A stretch of DNA of 64,000 nt from Hybos culiciformis (GCA_964007475.1 OZ023273.1:74082959-74146958); one strand, 5' to 3'. Counted from the first letter of the stretch, positions 45,301 through 57,420 are shown. Numbers and translations: made by a program. The notes: a model not told the origin generated them from the letters alone.

Positions 45301-45560
45301 ACTGGAGAAAAAAAAAACAACATATTATAGAAAAGTTAAATAAAAATCGCAAAAACTTTATTCTTCAAAATAAAAATGAGATATTAATAGAAAACCCTGA
45401 AGCAGTGCGATACAAGCACAAGAAAAAGTACGTTAAAATTAAAACTAAAGTTTCAGAAAATAGGTTACAAGATAATAAAGGTAAATTTATTCACCCGAGT
45501 AGAACTAAACGAAATTTTAAATTTTCCTCAGGTCCGGGTCAAACAAACAGCATATAAAAT
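42346..45560 (+). pseudogene. pol: Errantivirus Pol, three frame breaks
   Basis: The -1 frame gives a protease with LIDTGS, then a reverse transcriptase (LDLAKGFHQI, FGLKNAPATFQ, catalytic YLDDILIFS) up to a stop at 43746-43748. The next frame (43749-45216) carries RNase H (TTDASNFA, EKELLAIIW, DHRPL) and integrase (HHCC zinc finger; HGDTF, FDNQFD and IERVHG catalytic acids). A third frame continues the integrase C-terminus from about 45206, breaking again near 45309. Two of the three breaks fall in runs of ten A (43736-43745 and 45309-45318); the third is near 45195-45206. They may be true mutations or homopolymer errors in the assembly. Confidence 0.88.
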
Positions 45561-45567
45561 TCCTTCA

Positions 45568-47084
45568 ATGATAGAAAAAATAAAATATTGCAATCAATTG
45601 CTAAAAGCCGTTCTGTTAATAGTTTTCATAAGTATTGCCAACCCTACATTAGGCTCAATTGTTATTGAAAAATCAGAAAACCAAGGAGGATTCCAGGTCA
45701 TCAAACAAAACGAGGTACCTATTATAAAAAATAATTCGAAAATTTATCACGTAATCAATACTGATGAAATAAATTTAACCTTGAATCAAATAGAAGAAAT
45801 ATTAATAAAACCTTTAACCCGTCTCTTGATCTCTTGATAGTAAAACAGTTAAAAGTTCAGATCAATAAAACACGTCACAACATTAAAACTCTAATACCAC
45901 ACAGACATAAGCGAGGTCTTATGAATGTTGGAGGTAGCATTATGAAGTTTCTTTTTGGGAATTTAGACGAAGACGATAGAAACGAAATCGAATCACATTT
46001 GAAAGAAATTGATTTTAATAATAAAAATTTAATTAGAAATTTAAATAAACAAATAAAAATTAATGACCAGCTTCAACAAAATATGGAATTATTACAAAAA
46101 CGAATGACCGAAAACCAAGCTTTACTTAATTTAGCACCAAATATTTTATCCCGAAATATCAAAAATTTGCAATTTCTGACCATTTTAAATGACATTAACC
46201 TTTTGAATTCTGAAATAGACAAGATCCAACAAAACATTTTATTTGCGAAACAAGGTATTATGACTCATTCAATTTTGTCAAATGAAGAAATCGACGAATT
46301 TGAAATTGATGCTTATAAATATAAGGAAATTAAAAGTTCACTTTTTTCTATCAACTCTCAAATAATTTTCGTGATTCTCATTCCTAATTTCTGTAAAGAG
46401 CTTGCTGTAAAATATCAAATAATACCAATACCAAACGATAACTACGAAGAGATTGACATTGAGCCTACCACTATTTTAAAGTTACAAGAAAAAATTTATA
46501 ATTATAATGATCAAAATCATATATCAAAATTAAAAGAATCGTATGGTTGTATAAAAAATTTAATATTTAATAAATACCAAAATTGTAGTAAAAGAAAACA
46601 TAATAATTTTGAAATTATAGAAATTTCCACCAATATGATTTTAATTAAAAACGCAAAAATTGTAAAACTTTCTAATGATTGTAATAATATCGAATACAGC
46701 TTGACAGGAAATAATTTTGTAACATTTAATAATTGTACTGTAAAATTGAATGGTTTTGTTTTAAAAAATAGAGAAAGAATTGTTTATAATCAGATTGTAA
46801 TCCCTAATTATCTTAAATTGAAAAACTTAAATTTCACACTTAACATTAAAGATATTCATTTAAAACAAATAGAAAATTTAGATAAAATAGAATATTTTAA
46901 TAAAAAATTAACAATCCATTCAATTTCGATATTTTCTGTAGTACCTATCATAATTATTATTATAACAATTTTTTATATTTATAAATTCATTAAGAATAAA
47001 TTAGAACAAAAAAAATTGAAAAGTTTTGTAAAATCCAATAAAGAGGAAAAGATAAAAACAGAGGAAACTCAGGAGAGTTCCTAA
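45568..47084 (+). pseudogene. env: Errantivirus Env, frameshifted by an 8-bp duplication
   Basis: An envelope glycoprotein of the insect errantivirus class, probably made from spliced RNA. Visible parts: an N-terminal signal peptide (LLIVFISIANPTLGS), a basic cleavage motif (RHKR) followed by a hydrophobic glycine-rich fusion-peptide-like segment, a helical heptad-like region, an ectodomain with few cysteines, and a C-terminal transmembrane helix (VVPIIIIIITIFYIY) with a lysine-rich tail. The frame ends early at 45835-45837 because TCTCTTGA is present twice in tandem (45822-45829 and 45830-45837). The rest continues in another frame to 47084. Confidence 0.85.
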
Positions 47085-47087
47085 CTT

Positions 47088-47098
47088 AATGTGGGGGG
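47088..47098 (+). promoter_or_regulatory. Polypurine tract
   Basis: AATGTGGGGGG directly before the 3' LTR would prime plus-strand synthesis. Confidence 0.75.
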
Positions 47099-47451
47099 AG
47101 TTACATATCCACCCTTATCTCTATATTCAATAGTTTAATTTTTAATTTCATTGTCAGTAACTTAATATCAAAATATAAAAATTATAATAAAATTTTCTTA
47201 TGTGAGGAATTTATCAAGACCTCACACGAATAAAATTAATATAAGATAAACAAAATCCGAACAAAGAAAATGTTCGATTTAAAAAAAGATATTTCATATT
47301 TTAGTTTTTTAGTTCATAATTAAAATTCAAACCATTAAGATCTAAAGAAAAATTATAAAAATAAAAATATTAAATAAAAATAAAGAAATCTGAGTTTATA
47401 AAATAGTGATTTTTATTTTTTTTCAGAGGAATTAGAAAACTAAATAAAACT
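47099..47451 (+). repeat. 3' LTR of errantivirus
   Basis: 353 bp from AGTTACATATCC to AAATAAAACT, followed by the TGCA target duplication. Confidence 0.92.
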
Positions 47452-47945
47452 TGCATATGAGAGGGAATTGAAAACAATACATTTACAATGAAAAAAATAA
47501 ATAAAAAAGTTCAAAATAAAGCAAGGAAATAAAATTTAATTAATACGGAAGTAAATTTATTTCTCGAAATAATTTCAAACCGGATGATTTAAGATCAGCT
47601 AATTCCTAAAATATTAAAAAAAAAATTAGTAATTTTTCCAAAAAAAATTATTCATTTTCTTTTTTGCAGAAAAAAAAATCGAATAATTTTTTTTTGGAAA
47701 AATTACTATTTTTTTGAAGTTTATACTTCTTTAGGCGCGTTGTATGATATAATTGAGTAATTCTGTAGGGGGTAAAAATTATTGTACTCATTCGAATTTC
47801 GAGTTCGAAAAAAAGCGACATGCTGTACCGTTTGAATACTCAAAAAAATGAGTGAACAAAATAATTTGGCGCGACAAATTTAAATTCAAATTATTTTTTA
47901 AAAATCTTTCGTTTACAAATTATTTAAAACTAAAATTTATTTTTC
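47452..47945. other. Family R remainder and left border of satellite array
   Basis: 47452-47520 continues the family R copy broken by the errantivirus. At 47621-47705 an AT-rich palindrome (AGTAATTTTTCC and its complement) is followed by GAAGTTTATACTTC, a motif that also borders the array at 51063 and 52226. Confidence 0.6.
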
Positions 47946-48298
47946 AAAATAGGTAGGTCGGGTGAAATAAAGATTACCTGCCGAAAAATTTTTGGGCAGG
48001 GAGCTACGGTTAGGTCGTGCCGGCTCAAAATATGTTAAAATTTTTCCAAAATAGGTAGCTCCGGTGAAATAATTAGATTACCTGACCAAAAATTTTGCGT
48101 ACGAAGCTACAGTTGGGGTCTTCCCGGCTCAAAATATACCAAAAAATTTTTTTTTCAAAATAGGTATCTCGGGTGAAATTAATATTACCTGAAAAAAATT
48201 TTTGGGTGGGGAGCTACGGTTAGGTCGTGCCGGAGCAAAAGATACGAAAAAAAATTTTTTTTTTCAAAATAGGTAGTTCCTGTGAAATTAATATTACC

Positions 48299-48895
48299 TA
48301 GGACTTGCAATACCGGGATCCCGGAAACCGGGATCGCGGTATTACCGACCATTTTTGATACCGTTGAATACCGGTATTACTGACCACTTAATACCGGTAT
48401 TTGGTGTTAAATTTTTAAGAACTTTTTTACTACAATATTCTTTTTTTTATAGGCAATTAGCATTTTTTAAGGACCATGTTTAAAAATTGAAAATATCCAA
48501 CTTAAAAATAATGTTTAAATTGTAAAATTTTCCATTTAAAAGTGATCTTAGCATTTTCTTTCAAAAATTGAAATTGTAATTATTTGGTTTGAATTTGAAT
48601 TTTTACTTATAGCAACGTGGAAAGGTAATAAGTATCTTTTTGTTTATTATTATAATATTGGCAAAAGTCTGATCTAAAAAATACCTAAATAATAGAAATA
48701 CCAACATTTCTTGACAATTTAACATTTTTAAGATCTTATTTAAAAAAAATTGTATTCTTTTTTCATTTGTTGCACCGTGTAATTACGCATTTTTTAATTA
48801 TTTAAATAACGGTATTAATACCGGGATCCCTGTATTAGAAAAACGACATACCGAAATACCGGTTTTAAAAATTTGGTCCGGTATTGCAAGCCCTA
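48299..48895. mobile_element. hAT-type element in satellite, copy 1
   Basis: 597 bp, ends TAGGACTTGCAATACCGGG and CCGGTATTGCAAGCCCTA, flanked by ATATTACC (48291-48298 and 48896-48903). Contains CCGGTATT words and no transposase. Confidence 0.85.
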
Positions 48896-49544
48896 ATATT
48901 ACCTGAAAAAAATTTTTGGGTGGGGAGCTACGGTTAGGTCGTGCCGGACCAAAAGATACGAAAACATTTTTTTTTTCAAAATAGGTAGTTCCTGTGAAAT
49001 TAATATTTCCTGAAAAATTTTTGGGTGGGGAGCTACGGTTAGGTCGTGCCGGAGCAAAAGATACGAAAACATTTTTTTTTTTCAAAATAGGTAACTCCGG
49101 TGAAATTAATATTACCTGAAAAAAAAATTTTGGGTGGGGAGCTACGGTTAGGTCGTGCCGGAGCAAAAGATACGAAAACATTTTTTTTTTCAAAATAGGT
49201 AGTTCCTGTGAAATTAATATTACCTGAAAAAAATTTTTGGGTGGGGAGCTACGGTTAGGTCGTGCCAGAGCAAAATATACGAAAAATTTTTTTTCAAAAT
49301 AGGTAGCTCCGGTGAAATTAATATTACCTGAAAAAAAAATTTTGGTGGGGAGCTACGGTTAGGTCGTGCCGGAGCAAAATGTACGAATTTTTTTTTTTTT
49401 TTTCAAAATAGGTAGCTCCGGTGAAATTAATATTACCTGAAAAAAATTTTTGGGTGGGGAGCTACGGTTAGGTCGTGCCGGAGCAAAAGATACGAAAAAA
49501 TTTTTTTTTTCAAAATAGGTAGTTCCTGTGAAATTAATATTACC

Positions 49545-50139
49545 TAGGACTTGCAATACCGGGATCCCAGAAACCGGGATCGCGGTATTACCGACCATTT
49601 TTGATACCGTTGAATACCGGTATTACTGACCACTTAATACCGGTATTTGGTGTTAAATTTTTAAGAACTTTTTTACTAAAATATTCTATTTTTTATAGGC
49701 AATTAGAATTTTTTAAGGACCATGTTTAAAAATTGAAAATATCCAACTTAAAAATAATTTTTAAATTGTAAAATTTTCCATTTAAAAGTGATCTTAGCAT
49801 TTTCTTTCAAAAATTGAAATTGTAATTATTTGGTTTGAATTTGAATTTTTATTTATAGCAACGTGGAAAGATAATAAGTATCTTTTTGTTTATTATTATA
49901 AAAGTCTGATCTAAAAAATACCTAAATAATAGAAATACCAACATTTCTTGACAATTTAACATTTTTAAGATCTTATTTAAAAAAAATTGTATTCTTTTTT
50001 CATTTGTTGCACCGTAATTACGCATTTTTTAATTTTTTTAATTACTTCAAATACCGGTATTAATACCGGGATCCCTGTATTGTAAAACGACATACCGAAA
50101 TACCGGTTTTAAAAATTTGGTCCGGTATTGCGAGCCCTA
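49545..50139. mobile_element. hAT-type element in satellite, copy 2
   Basis: 595 bp, nearly identical to copy 1, in the same orientation and at the same position of the satellite unit (ATATTACC at 49537-49544 and 50140-50147). Its left neighbouring unit also shares the variant GTAGTTCCTGTG with copy 1, so the two were spread by duplication of the array. Confidence 0.88.
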
Positions 50140-51059
50140 ATATTACCTGAAAAAAATTTTTGGGTGGGGAGCTACGGTTAGTTCGTGCCGGAGCAAAAGA
50201 TCCGAAAAAAATTTTTTTTTTCAAAATAGGTAGCTCAGGTGAAATTAATATTACCTGAAAAAAAATTTTTGGGTGGGGAGCTACGGTTAGGTCGTGCCGG
50301 AGCAAAATATATGAACATTTTTTTTTTTAAATAGGTAGCTCCGGTGAAATTAAGATTACCAGCCGAAAAATTTTTGGGCAGGGAGGTTAGGTCGTGCCGA
50401 CGTAAAATGTACAAACATTTCTTTTTTCCAAAATAGGTAACTCCGGTGAAATTAATATTACCTGAAAAAAATTTTTTGGGTGGGGAGCTACGGTTAGGTC
50501 GTGCCGGAACAAAATATACGAAATTTTTTTTTTCAAAATAGGTAGCTCCGGTAAAATTAATATTACCTGAAAAAAAATTTTTGGGTGGGGAGCTACGGTT
50601 AGGTCGTGTCGGAGCAAAATATACGAAAAAAAATTTTTTTGAAAACAGGTAGCTCCGGTGAAATTAATATTAACTGAAAAAAATTTTTTGGGTGGTGAGC
50701 TACGGTTAGGTCGTGCCGGAGCAAAATATACGAAAAAAATTTTTTTTTAAATAGGTAGCTCCGGTGAAATTAAGATTACCAGCCGAAAAATTTTGGGTAG
50801 GGAGCTACGGTTAGGTCGTGCCGGCGCAAAATATACGAAAAACATTTTTTTTTCAAAATGGGTAGCTACGGTGAAATTAATATTACCTGCAAAAAAATTT
50901 TTGGATAGGGAGCTACGGTTAGGTCGTGCCGGAGCAAAATACACGAAAAAATTTTTTTCAAAATAGGTTGCTTCGGTGAAACTAATATTACCTGAAAAAA
51001 AATTTTTGGGTCGGGAGCTACGGTTAGGTCGTGCCGGAGCAAAATATAAGAATTTTTTT

Positions 51060-51350
51060 TTTTTGAAGTTCATACTTCTTTAGCCGCGTTTGATGATTTT
51101 TGGTAGAGGGTAAAAATCCATTTTCGAATCGAATTTTTCTCAGAATCGTCATCATTTTTCTCAGAAAAATAAGAATAAGAATACTTATTTTTTTATTATA
51201 TTAAAGAAACCAAAATCATATGGACAATATGGCTTAGTGGCTAGAACATCAGACTGTAAGTCTGAAGGTGCCTGGCTCGATTCCCAATGACAAGATTTTT
51301 TAATTTCAAATATATGTATATATAGGGCCCAATATTACAAGCAAAAAAAG
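51060..51350 (+). repeat. tRNA-headed SINE-like insertion in satellite
   Basis: Reverse complement of about 17285-17600. The tRNA-like head is at 51221-51292 (anticodon-arm TCAGACTGTAAGTCTGA, B box GGCTCGATTCC), followed by GGGCCCAATATTACAAGC. The acceptor stem is poor, so it is not a functional tRNA-Tyr gene. Confidence 0.65.
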
Positions 51351-52284
51351 GTACGGTGAGGACGTGCCGGAGCAAAATATACGAAAATTTTTTTTTTTTA
51401 AATAGTAGCTCCGGTGCAATTAATATTAACTGAAAAAAATTTTTTGTGTTAGGGCGTGCCGGAGCAAAATATACGAACATTTTTTTTTTTTTTCATAGTA
51501 GGTAGCTCCGGTGAAATTAATATTACCTGCAAAAAATTTTTGGGTGGGGAGCTACGGTTAGGTCGTGCCGGAGCAAAATATACGAAAAAAATTTTTTTTT
51601 TTTAAATAGGTAGCTCCGGTGAAATTAATATTAACTGAAAAAAAATTTTTGGGAGGGGAGCTACGGTTAGGTCGTGCCGGAGCAAAATATACGAAAAAAT
51701 TTTTTTTTTAAAATAGGTAGCTCCGGTGAAATTAAGATTACCAGCCGAAAAATTTTGGGTGGGGAGCTACGGTTAGGTCGTGCCGGAGCAAAATATACAA
51801 AAATTTTTTTTTTTTAAATAGGTAGCTCCGGTGAAATTAATATTAACTGAAAAAAATTTTTTGGATGGGGAGATACGGTCAGGTCGTGCCGGAGCAAGAT
51901 ATACGAAATTTTTTTTTTCCAAAATGGGTAGCTCCCGTGAAATTAATATTACCTGAAAAAAAATTTTTGGGTGGGGAGCTACGGTTAGGTCGTGCCGGAG
52001 CAAAATATACGAACTTTTTTTTTTCCAAAATAGGTAGCTCCCGTGAAATTAACTGAAAAAAAATTTTGGGTGGGTAGCTACGGTTAGGTCGTGCCGGAGC
52101 AAAATATACGAAAAAAAAATTTTTTCAAAATAGGTAGCTCCGGTGAAATAAATATTACTTGAAAAAACTTTTTTGGCTGGGGAGCTACGGTTAGGTCGTG
52201 CCGGAGCAAAATATACGAAAATTTTTTGAAGTTTATACTTCTTCAGCCGCGTTGTGCGTTTTTTTGGTAGAGGGTAAAATATTT

Positions 52285-52400
52285 TAATTTACATTTTGTA
52301 CTCAGCAGCCTATCATTTGTAGCCACTGTTATTTCATATTTTAAATCTTTAAGTATAAACTTCTGTAGGCAGTTCTATGACTGCTTCGTGTGTTTTTTTT
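52285..52400. repeat. Half copy of hairpin repeat family A
   Basis: TTAATTTACATTTTGTACTC through GGCAGTTCTATGACTGCTTCG, right-arm orientation as at 45-133. It directly abuts the truncated end of the piggyBac relic. Confidence 0.75.
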
Positions 52401-52430
52401 GGCTTTATCCCACCTTTGAACAAAATCAGT

Positions 52431-54233
52431 CTAACCTATTCCGACGAAATTTGAGCCCATATAAATTGGTTTACAATCCTGCCATTTGATTAAACAGATA
52501 TTCCCATCCCTACTTACAACAAAATCTGTAGATCCTCTTCCTTTTTTGGAAAGTTCTTTATCCGATATAAAAGGAGGAGAAGCAAAACAATTTACTCTTA
52601 TTGTTCCCGCGTTTATACCCTTTTGTTTCAAAATTTGAAAAAGCTGATATGTGCTGAAATAATTATCGAAATATAGTTTACATCCACTATCATAAGGCAA
52701 ATTATGTATTAAATATAAAACGGCGCTAGCACCAAAACCAAATTTTTTTAAAATTACTTGGAGATAATCCCGTTTCTTCTCCTTGATAAAAAAAAAAGTC
52801 ATTTGGTAAACCATTTTTACCGCAGAGAACGTAAACTTTAATACCCAAGGGTTTGGTTTTCCTTTAATATAACCTTTCATAGACAATCTTCCCTTAAAAG
52901 GTATTATCTGTTCACCAACTTAGATATTTTCCCCAACAGGAAGTTGGTTATACCGAGACCTAACTGCCTCCACTAGAGGTCTAACTTTGTAAAATTTATC
53001 TGTACAATTTTTGGGTTTTTCTAAATTATTGACAATGTGCAAATTATTACGAAGTTGAAAAAATCTATCTGATATCATGTTTTCTTTGAATAAAGGAATA
53101 TTTATTTTTGGAGACCAATATAATCTTATTCATGGAAATTTCAAACATCCCATCATCATATGCATACCAAACAGAGTTATTATTTCATTTGCATCTGCTT
53201 TTTTCCACACATTAATATTTTGTTGAATAGCATATAAATTGGTTTTCGAAAACTTCATTGGTTAAAAATTTTTTGAAATAAGCTAAAGGGGTTAAAACCA
53301 GATTCGTATTACCATCATCGTTTTTTTATTCCTTGAGGGGTATTATTTTAGGTTCAAACGGTCGTCTTCTCCATTAAATGCTTCCTTTTTGTGTTGTTTC
53401 AAATCGGTCGATAAACTCAATAATGACATTTTCATCGACTAAAACTTCATCGCTTCCGTTACCTTCTGCAATTACAATTTTCTTGATCAACATCTTCTTC
53501 CGCAGCTTCATCAGAAAAATCATTATTATTATAATCAATTGATGGTGTATCTTTTTTTTTATCATCAAAAATGAATATGTCAGTTGGATCTGAACCATCT
53601 AGTATTTCAGTGACAAAATTATAAGATTCAATGTTATCACATTCCACATCAGAAACATCTTCGTAATCGGAGTCGGTCAACAATTTAATATATTTTGTCC
53701 TCGCGAAGAAAGTTTCGTTTACTAAAATATTACTCTGAAAGAAGCAATTTATCTAAATATTTCTAAATTTATAATAATTCATTATGAAAAAATATTCATT
53801 GAAAAATTTATGTACAACATATTGTACACAACCATTGATTCGGAATGTACGATATAGTGTACACAAATTTTGATTGAAATTATTTATTTATTTTTACAAA
53901 ATATAACTAAATATATTTAAAAATTGTTGTTTATTTGCAAATTTTCATCTTTAAACATACCATAAAATTAATTTGCCGTTTGTTTTTATAAAACAATAAA
54001 ATAACCCTCATAAACTTTTACTTTAAATTTTTTGCCGGATCGCTGACTCTACTAAAAGAAAAAATTATAAAAATAAAAGTAAATGTCAAAATTAGCGCCA
54101 AAAAGTTATAACTTTGCCAGAATACCTTAAATTTTTTAAATAAATTTTGTGCTGCCACCTTCTTTAATAATATTATCGAGAAATTAGCTTCCAAAACCTA
54201 TGTACAATATATTGCACACCACGTACAAAAGGG
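52431..54233 (-). pseudogene. piggyBac transposase relic with intact 5' terminus
   Basis: Minus-strand pieces make a piggyBac transposase: an acidic N-terminal region (53683-53459, rich in Asp/Glu), a degenerate middle with frameshifts and stops, and 52886-52431 with DNYFSTYQLFQILKQKG, SDKELSKKGRG and KWQDCKP. The frame ends after SNFVG and the cysteine-rich C-terminus is missing, cut next to the hairpin repeat at 52285-52400. The 5' terminus is preserved: GGGTTAA at 54231-54237 reads on the minus strand as TTAA target site plus CCCTTTTGTACG. TGTACA-rich subterminal words lie at 53810-53870 and 54200-54230. Confidence 0.85.
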
Positions 54234-55990
54234 TTAATAAATGTAAACAACATAAGAGACTAACCTAGCGGTGTTAAATGAAACTAGGGATACTTTTTCG
54301 GAACGAAAATTTTCTAAATCCTGTTTATAAATCCATGGTGTAAAATAAAATAACAAAAATTGGCATAAAAATTCAGACTGCCATATGACAAAATATAAAA
54401 TACGTATATGTATATGTATATAACATGTATATGTATATAAAATATGTATATAAATGGTAAAAATAAATATACAAAAATTTTTTTTTTGAACAAAATTATA
54501 ATTAGTTATAGTAGTTTTAACCATCTTCCCATCTCCCCTTTGAATATAAAACTTTTTAAGTCTTACAGCTGTATCCATAGTTTTTTTATCGGTCATATTC
54601 TCATCTTGAAAAATCTTAATCATGATTTAGATCAACATTTGTTTAAAATGATAATAATATACCCAGCACAAAATTCCAATATATTATACATATATGATTA
54701 AAATTTTCCCTGCAAATGTAAAATGATTAAAAATACCCAGTAAAGAATCATGAACAAAAAACAGTGATTAATTTTTCCGTTTTACACAGGTTTACTAATA
54801 GTAAATACGACATAAAATCACTCCGTTTCCGTCTTAAGGTATTTTCCGTCTTACACGGGTTGATTTGTATGGAAAAATCAACAATCAAAAGAAAGTTCCT
54901 TTAATGCCGTTTTCTTTTTTATACAGTTTCCGTCTTAGGCAGCTTTCACTGTATATAATAAGTTTTAAAGAAAGCAAGTGCTGGCTATCAAACAGCGAAC
55001 AACAGTAGCACAGTTGAAAAAAATGAATTAACATAAGAGCTAACATTTTTTGAGAGAATAAACTTTTTTACAATAGTCAAGGCGAAGGAGCATTAGATTT
55101 GTTGCTCATTATGTTATTTTTTATTATTGTCATGTTAGAAATTAGATGAAAAACTTGTGCATATATTTTTAGAAAATCGTATGAGGAAAAGAAAGCGCTG
55201 GTTATTAAGCAGCCAAGAATAAACAATTAGAAGAAAAAACGTATGCGTGCACAATAATTATATCGATGCTTCCGGAATATTTTTATTTCAAAAGACAAAA
55301 ATATTTTTTAAAGAATATATTTATTGAAATTCAATTAATTTTTTTTTTTATTTTCAAATAATAAAAGCAACATTTCAAAGCGAAGGGTGTTTGGTTCAAA
55401 TATTAATAATTAAAGTTGATTTGCTAATATGGTACGTATAAACAGGGCCTGTGAGAGACACTTGGAGGCCCAGGTCAGACAAAATATGTGGTACCCTCTT
55501 TAATGAAAAAACAAAAACAATTTCAGTTTAAACTTTTGAAAACGTGAAATACTACTAACTTTTATATAATAACTATTCGGAATACCCGGCTTCGCAAGAT
55601 AGTATCTTATATTAATATCAAAACACTTTAATCCAGATTTTGTGCACTAAAAAAACGGAATTTAAAAATTTGCTACATAGCCCCTTCCCCGTAAACCCAA
55701 AACCTCGGATGGGTGTCTTAACACATCCAGTCTTCTAAATAGTCGTTTCGGATCCAATGGTATGACATTTTATATAAATATAAGTAAATTTCAAAAGCGG
55801 CTTCTAAAGTAGCCCCCCGTCGGAGCCTCGGATCAAATTTTCTAGTACCCTATAATTTGAATGTCGTTGTTAGACGATCAACATTTTGAATATGTCTGTT
55901 TTGTTGACAATCAACAATTTGAATATTAAAAATCATGAAAATAAAATAATTTTAAAAATATATAGTATTGAAATCTATGTTTTGACCGAT
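54234..55990. other. Non-coding stretch with several weak repeats
   Basis: TATATG microsatellite-like DNA at 54395-54455; TTTCCGTCTTA words at 54770-54960 ending TTTCACTGTATA; two related segments with GAAAGCRCTGG about 220 bp apart (54970 and 55190); and CAGGGCCTGTGAGAGACACTT at 55445, which resembles a hAT end. No gene is supported. Confidence 0.45.
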
Positions 55991-56399
55991 CGATCCAGTG
56001 GCGTAGCTACCATACGACCCCAAATACAAAAGAATTGATCTATATTAATTTTTTCGAACAAAACAAATGAATTATTTTTACCAGTATTTTCATTTAAACT
56101 AAATCTAAGTTTATACAAGTCTCATATTTGTTTCATTACATTTTTGCCTGTAACGGTATTAAAAAATTTTGAGTATTCTGAGAGAAATTATGAAGAAAAA
56201 GAAAAAAAATTCAAGCAAAACAATTGATCTATTCATTTATAAATGCAAAATAATTGATCTATTGTTAAAACAATTACAGAAATGCACCGTTACTATTTCA
56301 ATTAATTATTATTTATTTTATTCTGCTTCGTTCTTAAATAAAGTTTTAAAAATTTATTATTTAAAAAAAATTCCCGTGGTAAACCCATTTCACCGGCCG

Positions 56400-57420
56400 T
56401 AAGGGAAATTATCGTGGAAGGGTGTAAAAAGGTAGATCCAGCTATCAAATAGCAAGGGAAACTTTTTTATCGCGTTCGTCGGTTCAAAATATCATCAATT
56501 TATTTAAAAATGAAGGTAATATTAAAGTTAAGAAAAAGTCTGGTCGTCCAACAATTGCAAATGATCGAGACAGGCGGACTCTGCGGTCAATTGTAAAAGA
56601 AGATCGTCGTGCCAACGCCGCTGATATCACTGCTAAATGGAAAAATGCAATTGAATTATCTGTTGACACATGTAAAAGGAACTTAAGAAAAATGGGTTAT
56701 AAATTTTACAAGGTAAAAATTTTCAAAAAATTAATAGATATGAGTAGGTTTAATTTTATGCTTAACATAAAAAAAATTGTAGGCTAAAGAAAAACCTCTT
56801 TTAACTTCAGTTCAGAAGAAAAAAAGATTTTTTTGGGCCAAGGAACATCATAATTGGACTTTGCGGCAATGGAACTCGGTTATTTGGAGTGATGAGGCAC
56901 GGTTCGAAGTATCTCTAGGTGATACTCGAAAACGTGTCATTCGAACAAAAAATGAAACGTTCCACAAAGATTGTTTGAAACGAACAGTTAAGTTTCCGGC
57001 CTCACTGATGGTGTCGGGATGTGTGTAAGGTCAAGAAGTCGGAGATCTTGTATTCATTGATGGAATAATCAATGCGAACGGGAATTTATTTTTGAACAAG
57101 ATGGCGCTTCATGCCATATGGCTAAATCTACAAAGATCTGGCTTCAAGCCCACGAAGTTCCAGTTTTAAGTTGATCTTCAAGCAGTCCAGATTTGTCTCC
57201 TATTGAGACTTTGTGGCACGTTATGAAAAAAGAACTTCGTAGTAATCCAGTACGAACAAAGGAGTCGTTACGTGCTAAAAAGAAATACGGGTTTCTTTTT
57301 CTAAAGAAAAATGTCAAACATTAGTGTCAACAATGCCTTTAAGAATTGACCGGAAAGGCGATTTAAGAATTAACCGGAAAGGCGATGCATCAAAATGGTA
57401 GATCAATACTTTTGCTGAAT
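56400..57420 (+). pseudogene. Tc1/mariner-type transposase relic
   Basis: Degenerate Tc1-like reading: a helix-turn-helix part with KKSGRPTIANDRDRR (from ~56530), then WSDEARFEV with the first catalytic acid, then EQDGASCHMAKS and DLSPIETLWHVMKKEL with the remaining Asp and Glu. Stops and frameshifts occur near 57028 (TAA after GCV), between 57085 and 57100, and near 57170. A 70-bp GT-AG gap (56713-56782) separates YK from AKEKP without disturbing the alignment and could be an intron. Terminal repeats were not recognised. Confidence 0.75.

Larger units (their letters stand above)
40809..47451 (+). mobile_element. Errantivirus (Ty3/Gypsy, 17.6/297-like) with gag, pol, env
   Basis: A 6.64-kb full-length endogenous retroelement with 353-bp LTRs (AGTTAC...AAACT) and a 4-bp target duplication TGCA (40805-40808 and 47452-47455). 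The primer-binding site TGGCGCAGTCGG overlaps the LTR end at 41161, and a GTGGGGGG polypurine tract precedes the 3' LTR. The order gag, pol (protease, reverse transcriptase, RNase H, integrase), env is typical. The LTRs differ at only one position seen (CAGCAAC versus CAGTAAC), so insertion is recent. Despite this, pol and env contain frame breaks, so the copy as read would not be autonomous. Confidence 0.92.
47946..52225. repeat. ~107-bp satellite array (GGTAGCTCCGGTGAAATTAA)
   Basis: Tandem units with GGTAGCTCCGGTGAAATTAA, TATTACCTG, GGGTGGGGAGCTACGG and TTAGGTCGTGCCGGAGC, separated by A and T runs. Period is 104-109 bp by spacing of GGTCGTGCC. Roughly 25-30 units, interrupted by two copies of one hAT-type element and by a tRNA-headed insertion at about 51060-51350. 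Open frames across it (APARPNRSS-type peptides) are products of the repeat. Confidence 0.9.

Noticed and set aside
51221..51292. tRNA-Tyr gene (anticodon-like GTA)
   Set aside because: Acceptor and T stems do not pair well, and near-identical copies belong to a dispersed repeat.
48798..52056. Series of ORFs encoding APARPNRSS-type peptides
   Set aside because: They arise from the ~107-bp satellite read on both strands and have no independent support.
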